64,000 bases of DNA. Origin: Gammaproteobacteria bacterium (GTDB lineage: Bacteria; Pseudomonadota; Gammaproteobacteria; Steroidobacterales; Steroidobacteraceae). The DNA lies in NCBI GenBank assembly GCA_016874295.1, contig VGUH01000003.1:62001-126000 (forward strand), in the 5' to 3' direction. The notes beneath the pieces were generated by a model that did not search any database, had not been told where the DNA came from, and worked only from the letters and a program-made list of their open reading frames with translations. The translations under genes were made by a program, and so were the position numbers. Of this stretch, positions 44,714 to 54,989 are shown one piece after another. Numbering within the stretch: position 1 is the first letter of the stretch; every line of letters starts with the position of its first letter.

Positions 44714-45427
44714 TCAGGCGCGCATCTCCCAGACGTGCGCAGTCCACAGACGCCGGCTGCCGCGTTCGGACAGGCGGATCACCCGGTCCTTGATGAGGCG
44801 GATCACCGCGGGCTGCTCGGCGAGCGCCGAGGGCAGCGGAATGAGCTTCTCGGTCAGCATGCGTATCGGTCCGAAGATCGCGCGCGCCTTGTCCATGATC
44901 GAGGTTTCGTCCTGGAGCGAACCGGTGGGGAGCAGCAGCTTCCCGCCCCTGTGGAGGAGACGCCTGGCGGCCTCGAGCATGCGCATCGGCAGCTCGGCGC
45001 CGGTCGGGCCGCCGGCCAATCCCGAAGGGAACCAGCCTGAAACCCTGGCCAGCTCGTCCGGAATGCCGGAAACGTCGCCGATCACCACATCGGCCATCGC
45101 GCTCTCCGGAAGCGCATCGAACATGTCGCCCTCGAAAAACCGGATCCGGTCGCCGACGCCCTGCGCCGCGGCATTGGCCGTGGCGATCTCGACGGTGCCG
45201 CGGGCGGCATCGACGCCGAGAACCGTGCCGGCGCCGAGTTTGGCGGCAACGATTGAGAGTATGCCGGAGCCGCAACCGGCATCGATGACCGTCGACCGGT
45301 CCTCGATTTCCATGGCGTCGGCGAGCAGCATCGAAATCGTCGAGGGGCGAAACGTATCGGGCCCCACCCTCAATTCAAACGGGCCGCAGCGACCTTTCCA
45401 GACGATGGTCTCGGTCTGCATCCACAT
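44714..45427 (-). CDS. Class I SAM-dependent methyltransferase
   Basis: Protein of 237 residues with SAM motif I VIDAGCGSGILSIVAAKLGA (47-66) and a DVVIGDVSG post-motif. The fold region resembles PrmA and protein arginine methyltransferases (GxG with later acidic ribose-binding Asp). A C-terminal segment after the Rossmann core (LPSALAEQPAVIRLIKDRVI) is not typical of PrmA. Substrate unknown. Lies 26 bp downstream of adk and may be co-transcribed with it. Confidence 0.75.
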   Translation of the reverse strand: MWMQTETIVWKGRCGPFELRVGPDTFRPSTISMLLADAMEIEDRSTVIDAGCGSGILSIVAAKLGAGTVLGVDAARGTVEIATANAAAQGVGDRIRFFEGDMFDALPESAMADVVIGDVSGIPDELARVSGWFPSGLAGGPTGAELPMRMLEAARRLLHRGGKLLLPTGSLQDETSIMDKARAIFGPIRMLTEKLIPLPSALAEQPAVIRLIKDRVIRLSERGSRRLWTAHVWEMRA

Positions 45428-45453
45428 AATCTTTTCCCGCGGCAGGCCGGCGG

Positions 45454-46098
45454 CTAGGCGATGGCGCGTTCGAGGCGGTCGTCGACTTCATCCAGGCTGC
45501 CATCCGCGTCGATGCGGCGCAGCAGGCCCTTGCGGGCGTAGTAGTCGATGAGCGGTTGCGTGCGCTCGCGGTAGACCGCGAGCCGCTCGCGCACCGTGGC
45601 CTCGTTGTCGTCCGGCCGCTGGAACAGGTCGTGCGGCCCGCCGTCGACGCAGCGGTCCTGCGCCGCCGGCGGATTCGAGACGACGTGGAACACGCGTCCG
45701 CAGCGACGGCAGCTGCGCCGCCCGGCGAGACGCGCGAGCAGCACCTCGGGATCGATGTCGAGCATCACGACCGCGTCGAGCGGCTGGCCGATGGCGACCA
45801 GAAGTTCCGCGAGCCCGTCCGCCTGCACGAGGGTGCGCGGAAAGCCGTCGAGGATGAAGCCGCGCTTCGCGTCGGGCTTCGCGAGCCGCTCGCGGATGAT
45901 GCCGAGCATGGTGCGGTCATCGACCAGCTGGCCGGCGTCCATCACGGCCTTGGCCGCGCGCCCGAGCTCGCTGCCCGCGGCGACCGCCTCGCGCAGCAGA
46001 TCGCCGGTGGACACCTGCGGCACACCGCGGCGCGCCTGCAGGCGCTGCGCCTGTGTGCCCTTCCCCGAGCCGGGTGCGCCGAGCAGTACGAGTCGCAT
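45454..46098 (-). CDS. adk: Adenylate kinase
   Basis: Converts AMP and ATP to 2 ADP. 214 residues, long form with a LID domain. P-loop GAPGSGKGTQAQRL (7-20), FILDGFPRTLVQADGL, LAGRRSCRRCGRVFH. The LID contains CxxC and a further Cys in DRCVDGG, suggesting a metal-binding LID of the Cys3-Asp type. Divergent from the phosphofructokinase gene, 68 bp apart. Confidence 0.96.
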   Translation of the reverse strand: MRLVLLGAPGSGKGTQAQRLQARRGVPQVSTGDLLREAVAAGSELGRAAKAVMDAGQLVDDRTMLGIIRERLAKPDAKRGFILDGFPRTLVQADGLAELLVAIGQPLDAVVMLDIDPEVLLARLAGRRSCRRCGRVFHVVSNPPAAQDRCVDGGPHDLFQRPDDNEATVRERLAVYRERTQPLIDYYARKGLLRRIDADGSLDEVDDRLERAIA

Positions 46099-46166
46099 GG
46101 GGCGCCCATGCTGCCCGCGGCTTCAGGTCGCGTCAAACCGCAGGTGTAGGCTATGCTTCGCCCCCC

Positions 46167-47453
46167 ATGAAAGGACGCAGCCAGCCGAAACCCCGGGCGC
46201 GGAACGCGCTGTACGCGCAGTCGGGCGGCGTGACTGCCGTCATCAACGCGACGGCCGCGGGCGTGATCGAGGCCTGCCGCAAACACCGGGGCCGCATCGC
46301 GAATCTCTACGCCGGCCGCGACGGCATCGTCGGCGCGCTGACCGAGGACCTGATCGACACCAGTCGCGAGAGTGCGGCGACGATCCGCGCATTGAAGCAC
46401 ACGCCCTCGGGCGCGTTCGGTTCGGCGCGTTACAAGCTGAAGGACCTGGAGCGCGACCGCGCCAGGTACGAGCGCCTGATCGAGGTGTTCCGCGCGCACG
46501 ACATCGGCTACTTCTTCTACAACGGCGGCAACGACTCGATGGACACGGCGCTGAAGCTGTCGCAGCTCGGCGCACAGACCGGCTATGCCGTGGCCTGCAT
46601 CGGCATCCCGAAGACAGTCGACAACGACCTCCCCGTCACCGACTGCTGCCCCGGGTTCGGTTCGGTCGCCAAGTACGTCGCGGTCTCGACGCTCGAGGCC
46701 TCGCTCGACGTCGCCTCGATGGCGCGCACCTCGACGCGCGTGTTCATCCTCGAGGTGATGGGCCGCCACGCGGGCTGGATCGCGGCCGCCGGCGGCCTCG
46801 CCGCGCGCAAGGCGGGCGACCCGCCGCACATCATCCTGTTCCCCGAGATCGCCTTCGACCGCGAGAAATTCCTCGCGCGCGTGAAGCAGACCGTGGACGT
46901 GAAGGGCTACTGCGTCATCGTCGCCTCCGAGGGCGCGCGCGACGCGGACGGCAAGTTCCTCTCCGACATGGGCACCCGGGATGCTTTCGGCCACGTGCAG
47001 CTCGGCGGCGTCGCGCCGACGCTCGCGCAGATGATCAAGCAGGCGCACGGCTACAAGTACCACTGGGCGCTCGCCGACTACCTGCAGCGCGCCGCGCGCC
47101 ACGTCGCCTCGAAAGTGGACGTCGAGCAGGCCTACGCGGTCGGCCGCGCCGCGGTCGAGCTCGCGCTCGCCGGGAAGAACGCGGTCATGCCCGTCATCCG
47201 CCGCCGCTCCTCGAAGCCCTACCGCTGGGACATCTCCTCGGTAGCGATCGAGGCGGTTGCCAACAAGGAGAAGATGGTGCCGCGCGAGTTCATCACCGCG
47301 GACGGCTTCGGGATCACCGCGGCCGCGCGCCGCTATCTCGAGCCGCTGATCGGCGGCGAATCCTACCCGCCTTATGAAAATGGCATCCCGGCCTACGCGA
47401 CGCTGAAAGGCGCTCGCGTGCGCCGGCGGCTGAGCACGACTTTCACGGTATAA
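46167..47453 (+). CDS. pfp: Pyrophosphate-dependent 6-phosphofructokinase
   Basis: Reversibly phosphorylates fructose-6-phosphate using PPi. 428 residues. The PPi-type determinants are present: Asp at the position that is Gly in ATP enzymes (GGNDS, 120-124) and Lys in PKTVDND (148-154), where ATP enzymes have Gly. The first Asp of the common GGDDS is Asn here. [10 protein letters not shown] follows. The ATG at 46167 gives a normal N-terminus. Together with the H+-pyrophosphatase immediately downstream it suggests a PPi-based glycolysis. Confidence 0.93.
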   Translation: MKGRSQPKPRARNALYAQSGGVTAVINATAAGVIEACRKHRGRIANLYAGRDGIVGALTEDLIDTSRESAATIRALKHTPSGAFGSARYKLKDLERDRARYERLIEVFRAHDIGYFFYNGGNDSMDTALKLSQLGAQTGYAVACIGIPKTVDNDLPVTDCCPGFGSVAKYVAVSTLEASLDVASMARTSTRVFILEVMGRHAGWIAAAGGLAARKAGDPPHIILFPEIAFDREKFLARVKQTVDVKGYCVIVASEGARDADGKFLSDMGTRDAFGHVQLGGVAPTLAQMIKQAHGYKYHWALADYLQRAARHVASKVDVEQAYAVGRAAVELALAGKNAVMPVIRRRSSKPYRWDISSVAIEAVANKEKMVPREFITADGFGITAAARRYLEPLIGGESYPPYENGIPAYATLKGARVRRRLSTTFTV

Positions 47454-47479
47454 TTCGCGGTTTCCAGGGAGTTCTCTAC

Positions 47480-49516
<2,037 letters not shown>

Positions 49517-49548
49517 CCGGGAGGGGTCGTCTCCGCTAGAATCGGCCC

Positions 49549-50583
49549 ATGCCCGTCGATTCTGGCGCGCAGACAGTCGGTCCGTTCACCGAGCTGGTGG
49601 AGTTGTACGGTCCGCGGGTGTGGAACACGCTCGCCGCCAACGTGCCGCGCGACCTGCGCTGGAACTGGCTGCTGCTGATGATCGCGATCGCCCTGCTCAT
49701 CTTTGTGCTGCGCAGGGGGCGCGGCGCGAAGGGGGCGGACGGCCGCGAGCGGTCGTGCGGGCTACTCGAGTACCTGCTGCCGCGCGATATCTACACGCAC
49801 GTTTCAGCGCGCGTCGACGTGTGGCTCTGGGTCTTTGAGCGCGCGCTCCGGCCGTTCTGGGCCGTGCTGCTGCTCGGCTCGCTCGGGCCGCTGATCGAGA
49901 GGACCGTCATCGGAACGTTGACTGCGGGCCTGGGGGCCGGGCCCGCGATCGAGCCGAACCTCGCGTGGATGCTGCTCTACAGCCTGGTGCTGCTGCTCGG
50001 CTACGACTTCACGTTTTTCCTGCTGCACTACGCGGAGCACAGGATTCCGGCGCTCTGGGCCATCCACCAGGTGCATCATTCGGCCGAAGTGCTGACGCCG
50101 CTGACGCGCTACCGCGAGCACGTCCTGGAGGGCCCGCTCTACGCGTCCGCGGCCGCGATCGGCTATGCGGTTCCGGCCGCAGCCTTCGCCTGGCTGTTCG
50201 CGGGCAGCATCAAGGAGATAACGCTCTTCAACATCGGCATTTTCGCGCTGCTATTCGGGTTCAATGGCGCGTTCCGCCATTATCACGTGCAGTTCCGCTA
50301 CCCGCGCTGGCTCGAGCAGTGGCTGCAGAGCCCCGCAATGCACCACACGCACCACAGCTACCTGCCCCAGCACCGGGACACGAACTTGGCCGTCGTCACC
50401 AGCATCTGGGACCGGATGTGCGGCACGCTTTACGTCCCGGCGCCGGACGAGTACACGCCCTGGGGGCTGGGGCCGGAACGCCAGGCCGAGTGCCGCAGTT
50501 TCACGCAGAACATTGCCGCGCCGTTTCGCGACTGGCAGCGGATGCTGCGCGCGACGGCACGCCGGGCCACCCCGCAGCCGTGA
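49549..50583 (+). CDS. Fatty acid hydroxylase / sterol desaturase family protein
   Basis: Integral membrane di-iron enzyme of 344 residues. Histidine clusters: HYAEH, HQVHHS, and MHHTHHSY, in the order and spacing of the superfamily, among four or more membrane segments. It may hydroxylate or desaturate a lipid such as a fatty acid, sterol or hopanoid precursor; the substrate is not shown. A TAGAAT hexamer lies 6 nt before the ATG and would again imply a near-leaderless transcript. The stop overlaps the HiPIP GTG. Confidence 0.88.
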   Translation: MPVDSGAQTVGPFTELVELYGPRVWNTLAANVPRDLRWNWLLLMIAIALLIFVLRRGRGAKGADGRERSCGLLEYLLPRDIYTHVSARVDVWLWVFERALRPFWAVLLLGSLGPLIERTVIGTLTAGLGAGPAIEPNLAWMLLYSLVLLLGYDFTFFLLHYAEHRIPALWAIHQVHHSAEVLTPLTRYREHVLEGPLYASAAAIGYAVPAAAFAWLFAGSIKEITLFNIGIFALLFGFNGAFRHYHVQFRYPRWLEQWLQSPAMHHTHHSYLPQHRDTNLAVVTSIWDRMCGTLYVPAPDEYTPWGLGPERQAECRSFTQNIAAPFRDWQRMLRATARRATPQP

Positions 50584-50870
50584 CGCGCCTGACCCGCCGC
50601 CACTTCGTGTTTCGCGCGGCTTTACTCGGCATCGCCGGCGTCGCGTTCACGCGGGCGGCGCAGGCGGCTGGGTCCTGCGTGACGCCGGAATCCGAGTCGC
50701 TGCGCGCCTCGCTCAACTACGTGGGCACGGCCGCCGACCCGAGCGTGGCCTGCGCGCGCTGCGCATTCTTCACCGCCGACGCGGCCGGCGGGCCCTGCGG
50801 GACCTGCCAGATCCTCGGCGGCCCGGTCGACGCGACGGGCCACTGCGATTCCTTCAGCCCGCCGTCCTAG
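50580..50870 (+). CDS. High-potential iron-sulfur protein (HiPIP)
   Basis: Periplasmic electron carrier of 96 residues with a Tat-like leader (RRHFVFRAALLGIAGVAF). The [4Fe-4S] ligands follow the HiPIP pattern: CARC, then GPC, then a Cys 15 residues later in DATGHC. There are extra cysteines (SCVTP and GTC) not needed for the cluster. HiPIPs accept electrons from bc1 complexes and feed oxidases or reaction centres. GTG start overlaps the previous gene. Its TAG stop lies in a CTAG shared with the convergent cytochrome remnant. Confidence 0.85.
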   Translation: MTRLTRRHFVFRAALLGIAGVAFTRAAQAAGSCVTPESESLRASLNYVGTAADPSVACARCAFFTADAAGGPCGTCQILGGPVDATGHCDSFSPPS

Positions 50871-51421
50871 TCGCCGCCCCGCTGGCGCGCGACCCTCTCC
50901 GGCGTGACCGGCGGCGCGCGGTTGCCCCAGCTCGCGCGCAGGTAGTTGCCGAGCGCGGCGATCTCGCCGTCATCGAGCCGGTCCGCATAGGCGGGCATCG
51001 CCTCCCAGGCCGGCGAGGCGATTGACTCGGGCCGGTCCGAACCGTACAGGATCACGTTGATCAGCGAGGACGCGTCCTCACCCTGCACCACGGCGCTGCC
51101 GGCGAGCGGCGGCCCGTCGAACAGCCCGCCGCGGCCCGAGTCGCCGTGGCATTCGCGACAGTGCTCTTCATAAAGCGGCCTGCCGGGCCGCCCTTCCTCT
51201 GCGGTCGCTGCCGGCCCTTCGTAGTCGGCGCCGCCGAGACTCGCGAGGTACACCGCGATCGCCCGCAGGTCCGCGGGCGTCAGGTGGCGGGTGCTGTTCG
51301 CGATCACCGCGTTCATCGGCCCGAAACTGCCCGCACGCGCGCTGTAGCCTTTGCCGAGGTAGCCTGCGATCTGCTCCGTCGTCCAGGCGCCGAGCCCCTG
51401 CTTCGTCGCGGCGAGATCGAG
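50867..51421 (-). pseudogene. Cytochrome c remnant, 5' part lost (dehydrogenase c-subunit type)
   Basis: About 185 codons with homology to the multi-haem cytochrome c subunits of membrane dehydrogenases. The tail of one cytochrome domain (LGAWTTEQIAGYLGKGYSAR, LTPADLRAIAVYLASLGGAD) is followed by a complete domain with CRECH and a later MPAYADRLDDGEIAALGNYL. The first haem domain and the signal peptide are missing: homology stops at about 51421, exactly where another gene's remnant begins on the opposite strand. The frame stays open upstream but encodes antisense of that other gene. Probably not functional. Confidence 0.75.
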
Positions 51422-51907
51422 GGGCGGCGGCAGGCGATCCACGCGATCGAGGCGCTGAGGCAGTTCATGCCGGGCTGCGAAACGGCCAAGCTGCGGAACT
51501 TCGGCATGACGATCGGCATCCGCGACACGCGCAAGATCGACGCGCTCTACAATCTCACGGCCGCCGACGTGCGCGAACAGGGCCGCTTCGCGGACTCGAT
51601 CGGCATCTTCCCCGAGTTCATCGACGGCTACGGGCTCCTGATCCTGCCGACCACCGGCCGCTACTTCCACGTGCCGTACCGCGCGCTCGTGCCGCGCGGC
51701 GTCGGGAACCTGATCGTCGCGGGCCGCTGCATCGGCGGCGACCGGGTCTCGCACGCGGCGGTGCGCAACATGATGTGCTGCGCGGTGAGCGGCCAGGGCG
51801 CGGGCGTCGCCGCCGCGGTTTCGCTGCAGCGGGACCAGGCGTTCGCGGCGGTCGACGTCGCCGCCGTGCAGGCGGAGCTGCGCCGGCAGGGCGCGCGCAT
51901 CGACTGA
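51410..51907 (+). pseudogene. FAD-dependent oxidoreductase remnant, 5' part lost
   Basis: About 165 codons matching the C-terminal part of the FAD_oxidored family: EALRQFMPGCETAKL, IGIRDTRKIDALYNLTAADV, VPYRALVPRGVGNLIVAGRC and the end helix VQAELRRQGARI. The N-terminal FAD-binding GxGxxG part is missing. Homology starts at about 51410, a few bases past the cytochrome remnant on the other strand, so both genes lost their 5' ends at one point. Either a genomic deletion/inversion or an assembly join. Confidence 0.75.
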
Positions 51908-51930
51908 GCGGCGCGCGCCCCGATCCCCGG

Positions 51931-53136
51931 TCAGCCGTCGCCCGGCAGCAGGATCTCCCAGCAGGCGCCGCGCATGCAGTGGTTCGACAACATGGCCGAC
52001 CCGTAGCCGCCCACGTTCAGCAGGGCGAGGAAGTCACCCTCCGCGAGCGGTGGCAGCTCGACGTCCTCGGCGAGCAGGTCGAGCGCCTCGTTGATATTCC
52101 CGGAAATCGTCACGCGCTGACGCGGCGCGCCCGGCTGCAACCGCAGCGGCGCGGCGACCATCGGGATGCGGTAGTAAGCCCAGTGATTCGCGATGCCGAG
52201 ACCGGCATCGACGCCGACGAAGCGCGTGCCGGCCTTGTCCTCCACCGTGTTCGCCTGCACGAGCAGCAGGCCGGCGTCCTTCACCAGGTAATCGCCCGGC
52301 TCGACGGCGATCCTGAGGCCCCGCGGCACGGCGTGGCGCGCGATGACGGCGGCCCAGCGGTCGAGGTCCAGCGGCACGTCCGATTCCGTCATGCGCACGC
52401 CGAGCCCGCCGCCGACGTTCAGCCGCCGGATTCCGGGATGCGCATCGAGCAGCCGCATGGTGTTCTGCAGCACCTGCTCCAGCACCGCGAGCGCGTCTCC
52501 CTGGTAGCCGCAGCCGACGTGGAAGTGCAGCGTGTCGACCACGAGGCCCAGACCCGCGGCGGCCGCGAGCGCCTCGTCGAAGCGGTCGGGGTACACGCCG
52601 AACTTGGTGGGCTTGTCGCCCGCGTACTGCAGCCGCTCGTTGTAGCCGGCGCCGATGCCGGGATTCAGGCGGATGCCGATGCGCCGGCCCGCGCCGCGGC
52701 GGCCGAGACGCCGGATCGTGCTGATCGCGTCGCAATTGACGTGCACGCCCGGGTGGGAGGCGAGGATGTCGAGGTCGGCCTCGGAGACGGCGTGGCCGGT
52801 GAACGAAACCTGCTCCTCGCGGAAGCCGTGCGCGAGCGCGAGCCGCACCTCCGCGGGCGAGCAGGCGTCGATGCCGCAGCGGCCCGTCGCCTGCAGCGCG
52901 TCGAGCAGCGGCCCGTGACGGTTCGCCTTGAGCGCGAAGTACACGTCGTGCGGCACGCCGGCCGCGTCGAGCGCCGCGTGCAGCCGCTCGAGATTGTCGC
53001 GCACCCGCCCGGCGCGGTAGACGTAGGCGGGCGTACCCGCGGACGCGAGCGGCGCGAGATCCTGGCCGCCGAACTCGAGGCGCCCGTCCCGATACCGGAG
53101 GTCGGGCCGTTCCCACCAGTGCGTGCCGGCCGTCAT
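51931..53136 (-). CDS. PLP-dependent decarboxylase, LysA-like but atypical
   Basis: Fold-type III (alanine racemase-like) PLP protein of 401 residues. PLP lysine K70 in YFALKANRH, HFHVGCGYQGDAL, NVGGGLGV and EPGDYLV match diaminopimelate and other group IV decarboxylases. The family's C-terminal C-E-S-x-D element is replaced by GNINEALDLLAED, and the final Tyr region reads NVGGYGSAMLSNHCMRG, so the substrate is unlikely to be simply meso-DAP. Start chosen at ATG 53136; an in-frame TTG at 53148 would overlap the upstream stop (TTGA). Co-directional with the M20 peptidase. Confidence 0.8.
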   Translation of the reverse strand: MTAGTHWWERPDLRYRDGRLEFGGQDLAPLASAGTPAYVYRAGRVRDNLERLHAALDAAGVPHDVYFALKANRHGPLLDALQATGRCGIDACSPAEVRLALAHGFREEQVSFTGHAVSEADLDILASHPGVHVNCDAISTIRRLGRRGAGRRIGIRLNPGIGAGYNERLQYAGDKPTKFGVYPDRFDEALAAAAGLGLVVDTLHFHVGCGYQGDALAVLEQVLQNTMRLLDAHPGIRRLNVGGGLGVRMTESDVPLDLDRWAAVIARHAVPRGLRIAVEPGDYLVKDAGLLLVQANTVEDKAGTRFVGVDAGLGIANHWAYYRIPMVAAPLRLQPGAPRQRVTISGNINEALDLLAEDVELPPLAEGDFLALLNVGGYGSAMLSNHCMRGACWEILLPGDG

Positions 53137-53144
53137 GCGCGGTC

Positions 53145-54443
53145 TCAACGGGTCAGGCGGTAGATCAGGACCGCGGACCGCTGCGCCATGGGCGTCAGCG
53201 TGTCGAGTCCCGTGAACTCGCCCGGCGCGTGCGAGTTGCCGCCGCCGCCGCTGCCGAGGCCGTCGAGGCCGGGCAGCAGGTGCGAGATGAAGCCGATGTC
53301 GCCGGCGCCGCGCTCGCCCGGGTCGAGCGCCGCCACGGGCCCGAGGCCGAGGTCGCGGCTCGCGCCGTCGAGCACTGAGAGCAGCGCCTCGTTGCCGGGC
53401 GTCGGCGTCATGGGCGGATAGGCCCCGTCGTCGAAGCGCAGCGTCGCCCCGGTGCGCGGCAGGTGGCGCGCGACGATCGCCTGCATCCGCTCGACGGCCG
53501 AGCGCTCCTGCTCGAGGCTGATGTAGCGGAGGTCGCCGCGCGCGATCGCGACCGGCGCGATCACGTTGGTCTTGCCCTCCGCCGTGCCGCGGTAGTCGTC
53601 GAGCTCGGCCTTCGTGCCGCCGACGATCACGCTGGGATTGAGGGTGAGGTATCTCTCGCTCCCGAGTTCCGCCTGGAACGCCGCGAGGATACGTGCCGCC
53701 TCGTATACCGCCCCGCTGCCGCGCTCCGGACCGAAGATGCCGCTCGAATGCCCGGTCTCGCCCGTCACCTCGAGCGTCCAGCCGTTGATGCCGCGCCGGC
53801 CGATGGTCGCCGTACCGTCGATCGCCGCCTCGAAGCTGAGTGCGATGTCGCTGCGCCGCGCGAGATCCAGCATAGGCTCGCGCGCCATGGCGAGCGGCAT
53901 GCCCGCGTCCTCCTCGTCGCCCGTCAGCATCACGACGATGCGGCGGTCCTTCAGCGCCCCCGCGGCGTGCAGCGCCTTGAGCGCCTGCAGCATCACGACG
54001 TTCCCGCCCTTCATGTCGGTCGCGCCCGTACCGTAGGCGCGAGTCCCGTCGCGGCGGAACGGCTCGCCGCGCAGCACGGTGTCGAGATGGCCGAGGAGCA
54101 GCAGGCGCTTGCCCTTCCTGCCGTCGATCTCGGCCACGAGGTGCCCGGCACGCTTCATCTCCGGCGGCATTTCCACCCAGTGCGTCCGGAAGCCGATGGC
54201 GCGCAGCTCGGCGGCAAATGCGTCGCCCACGGCGCGCACGCCCGCAAGATTCTCGGTCGGGCTCTCGATGTCGACGACCCGCTGCAGCAGGGCCTCGGCG
54301 TCCGCCTGGCCTGCCGCGGTATGTCGGGCGATGGCTCGCTCGGTGCGATCGAGGCCAGCGTGCGCGGCGGCCGTCGCGCCGAGCGATAGCAGCAGGATGG
54401 CGATCGTGCGGCGGATGAAATTCGTGCTCACGGGGGCTTCCAT
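53145..54443 (-). CDS. M20 family metallopeptidase (glutamate carboxypeptidase-like), exported
   Basis: Secreted zinc peptidase of 432 residues: signal peptide (about 10-29, ends AAAHAG), metal ligands H119 and D143 (GHLDTV, GATDMKGG) and E177/E178 in TGDEEDAG, and a final His in GNSHAPGEF. The dimerisation domain has NGWTLEVTGETGHSSGIFGP. Resembles carboxypeptidase G2, which releases C-terminal glutamate. The downstream gene on the same strand is the LysA-like decarboxylase, so the pair may release and then decarboxylate an amino acid. Confidence 0.88.
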   Translation of the reverse strand: MEAPVSTNFIRRTIAILLLSLGATAAAHAGLDRTERAIARHTAAGQADAEALLQRVVDIESPTENLAGVRAVGDAFAAELRAIGFRTHWVEMPPEMKRAGHLVAEIDGRKGKRLLLLGHLDTVLRGEPFRRDGTRAYGTGATDMKGGNVVMLQALKALHAAGALKDRRIVVMLTGDEEDAGMPLAMAREPMLDLARRSDIALSFEAAIDGTATIGRRGINGWTLEVTGETGHSSGIFGPERGSGAVYEAARILAAFQAELGSERYLTLNPSVIVGGTKAELDDYRGTAEGKTNVIAPVAIARGDLRYISLEQERSAVERMQAIVARHLPRTGATLRFDDGAYPPMTPTPGNEALLSVLDGASRDLGLGPVAALDPGERGAGDIGFISHLLPGLDGLGSGGGGNSHAPGEFTGLDTLTPMAQRSAVLIYRLTR

Positions 54444-54534
54444 CGGCAATGAAGCCCGCACGTTACCCGACGTCCGTGGCCGGCACCAGAACTGCCGTAT
54501 ATAGTGGCTGCACATCGAACTTGGAGCCTGCCTC

Positions 54535-54969
54535 ATGACGCGCTGCAATCGACTTGTATCCCTGGTTCTGGTCGCTGGAATGTCCGCGGTGTCCGCCGTC
54601 GCTCAGGAGGCTGCGACAACCGCGGCCGAACCCGCCGCGGCGCCCGCCCCGGCGCTCCACTACTCCAACAAGTGGTGTCTCGAGGTCAGCGAGGGCGCGA
54701 ACAACGACGGCGTCATCCGCTTCCGGTTCACGCCGAAGGACGGCACGGCGTTCGAGATCCCGGTGAACCTCAAGAAGGGGCGCGGCGAGGACGGCTGCGC
54801 GCGCGACATCCGCGACACCTTCAAGAAATCGCTCGACAAGAACGTTTACAAGGTCGAGGTGGACGACGGCGAGGACGTGCTCGTCAAGAAGCGCAAGGGG
54901 CCGGACTTCGCGATCGAGATCGTCGAGCACACGGTCAAGGGCACGCGCATCAACCTCGACCGCGAGTAG
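54535..54969 (+). CDS. Small secreted protein of unknown function
   Basis: Protein of 144 residues, not recognised. A signal peptide (1-23, ending SAVAQE) and an Ala/Pro/Thr-rich linker are followed by a charged domain of about 100 residues with one Cys near the start (NKWCLEVSEG) and another in EDGCARD, possibly a disulfide. The rest alternates strands with Lys, Asp and Glu, suggesting a beta-rich fold. SD is weak. It starts 91 bp from the divergent M20 gene and ends 20 bp before the convergent sulfotransferase. Codon usage matches its neighbours. Confidence 0.7.
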   Translation: MTRCNRLVSLVLVAGMSAVSAVAQEAATTAAEPAAAPAPALHYSNKWCLEVSEGANNDGVIRFRFTPKDGTAFEIPVNLKKGRGEDGCARDIRDTFKKSLDKNVYKVEVDDGEDVLVKKRKGPDFAIEIVEHTVKGTRINLDRE

Positions 54970-54989
54970 TCCGGATCGCGCGGCGCGCC

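Noticed and set aside
47449-47454. TATAAT overlapping the pfp stop as an hppA promoter
   Set aside because: No -35 hexamer at 15-19 bp; the TAA stop itself supplies half of the match. pfp and hppA can be one transcript.
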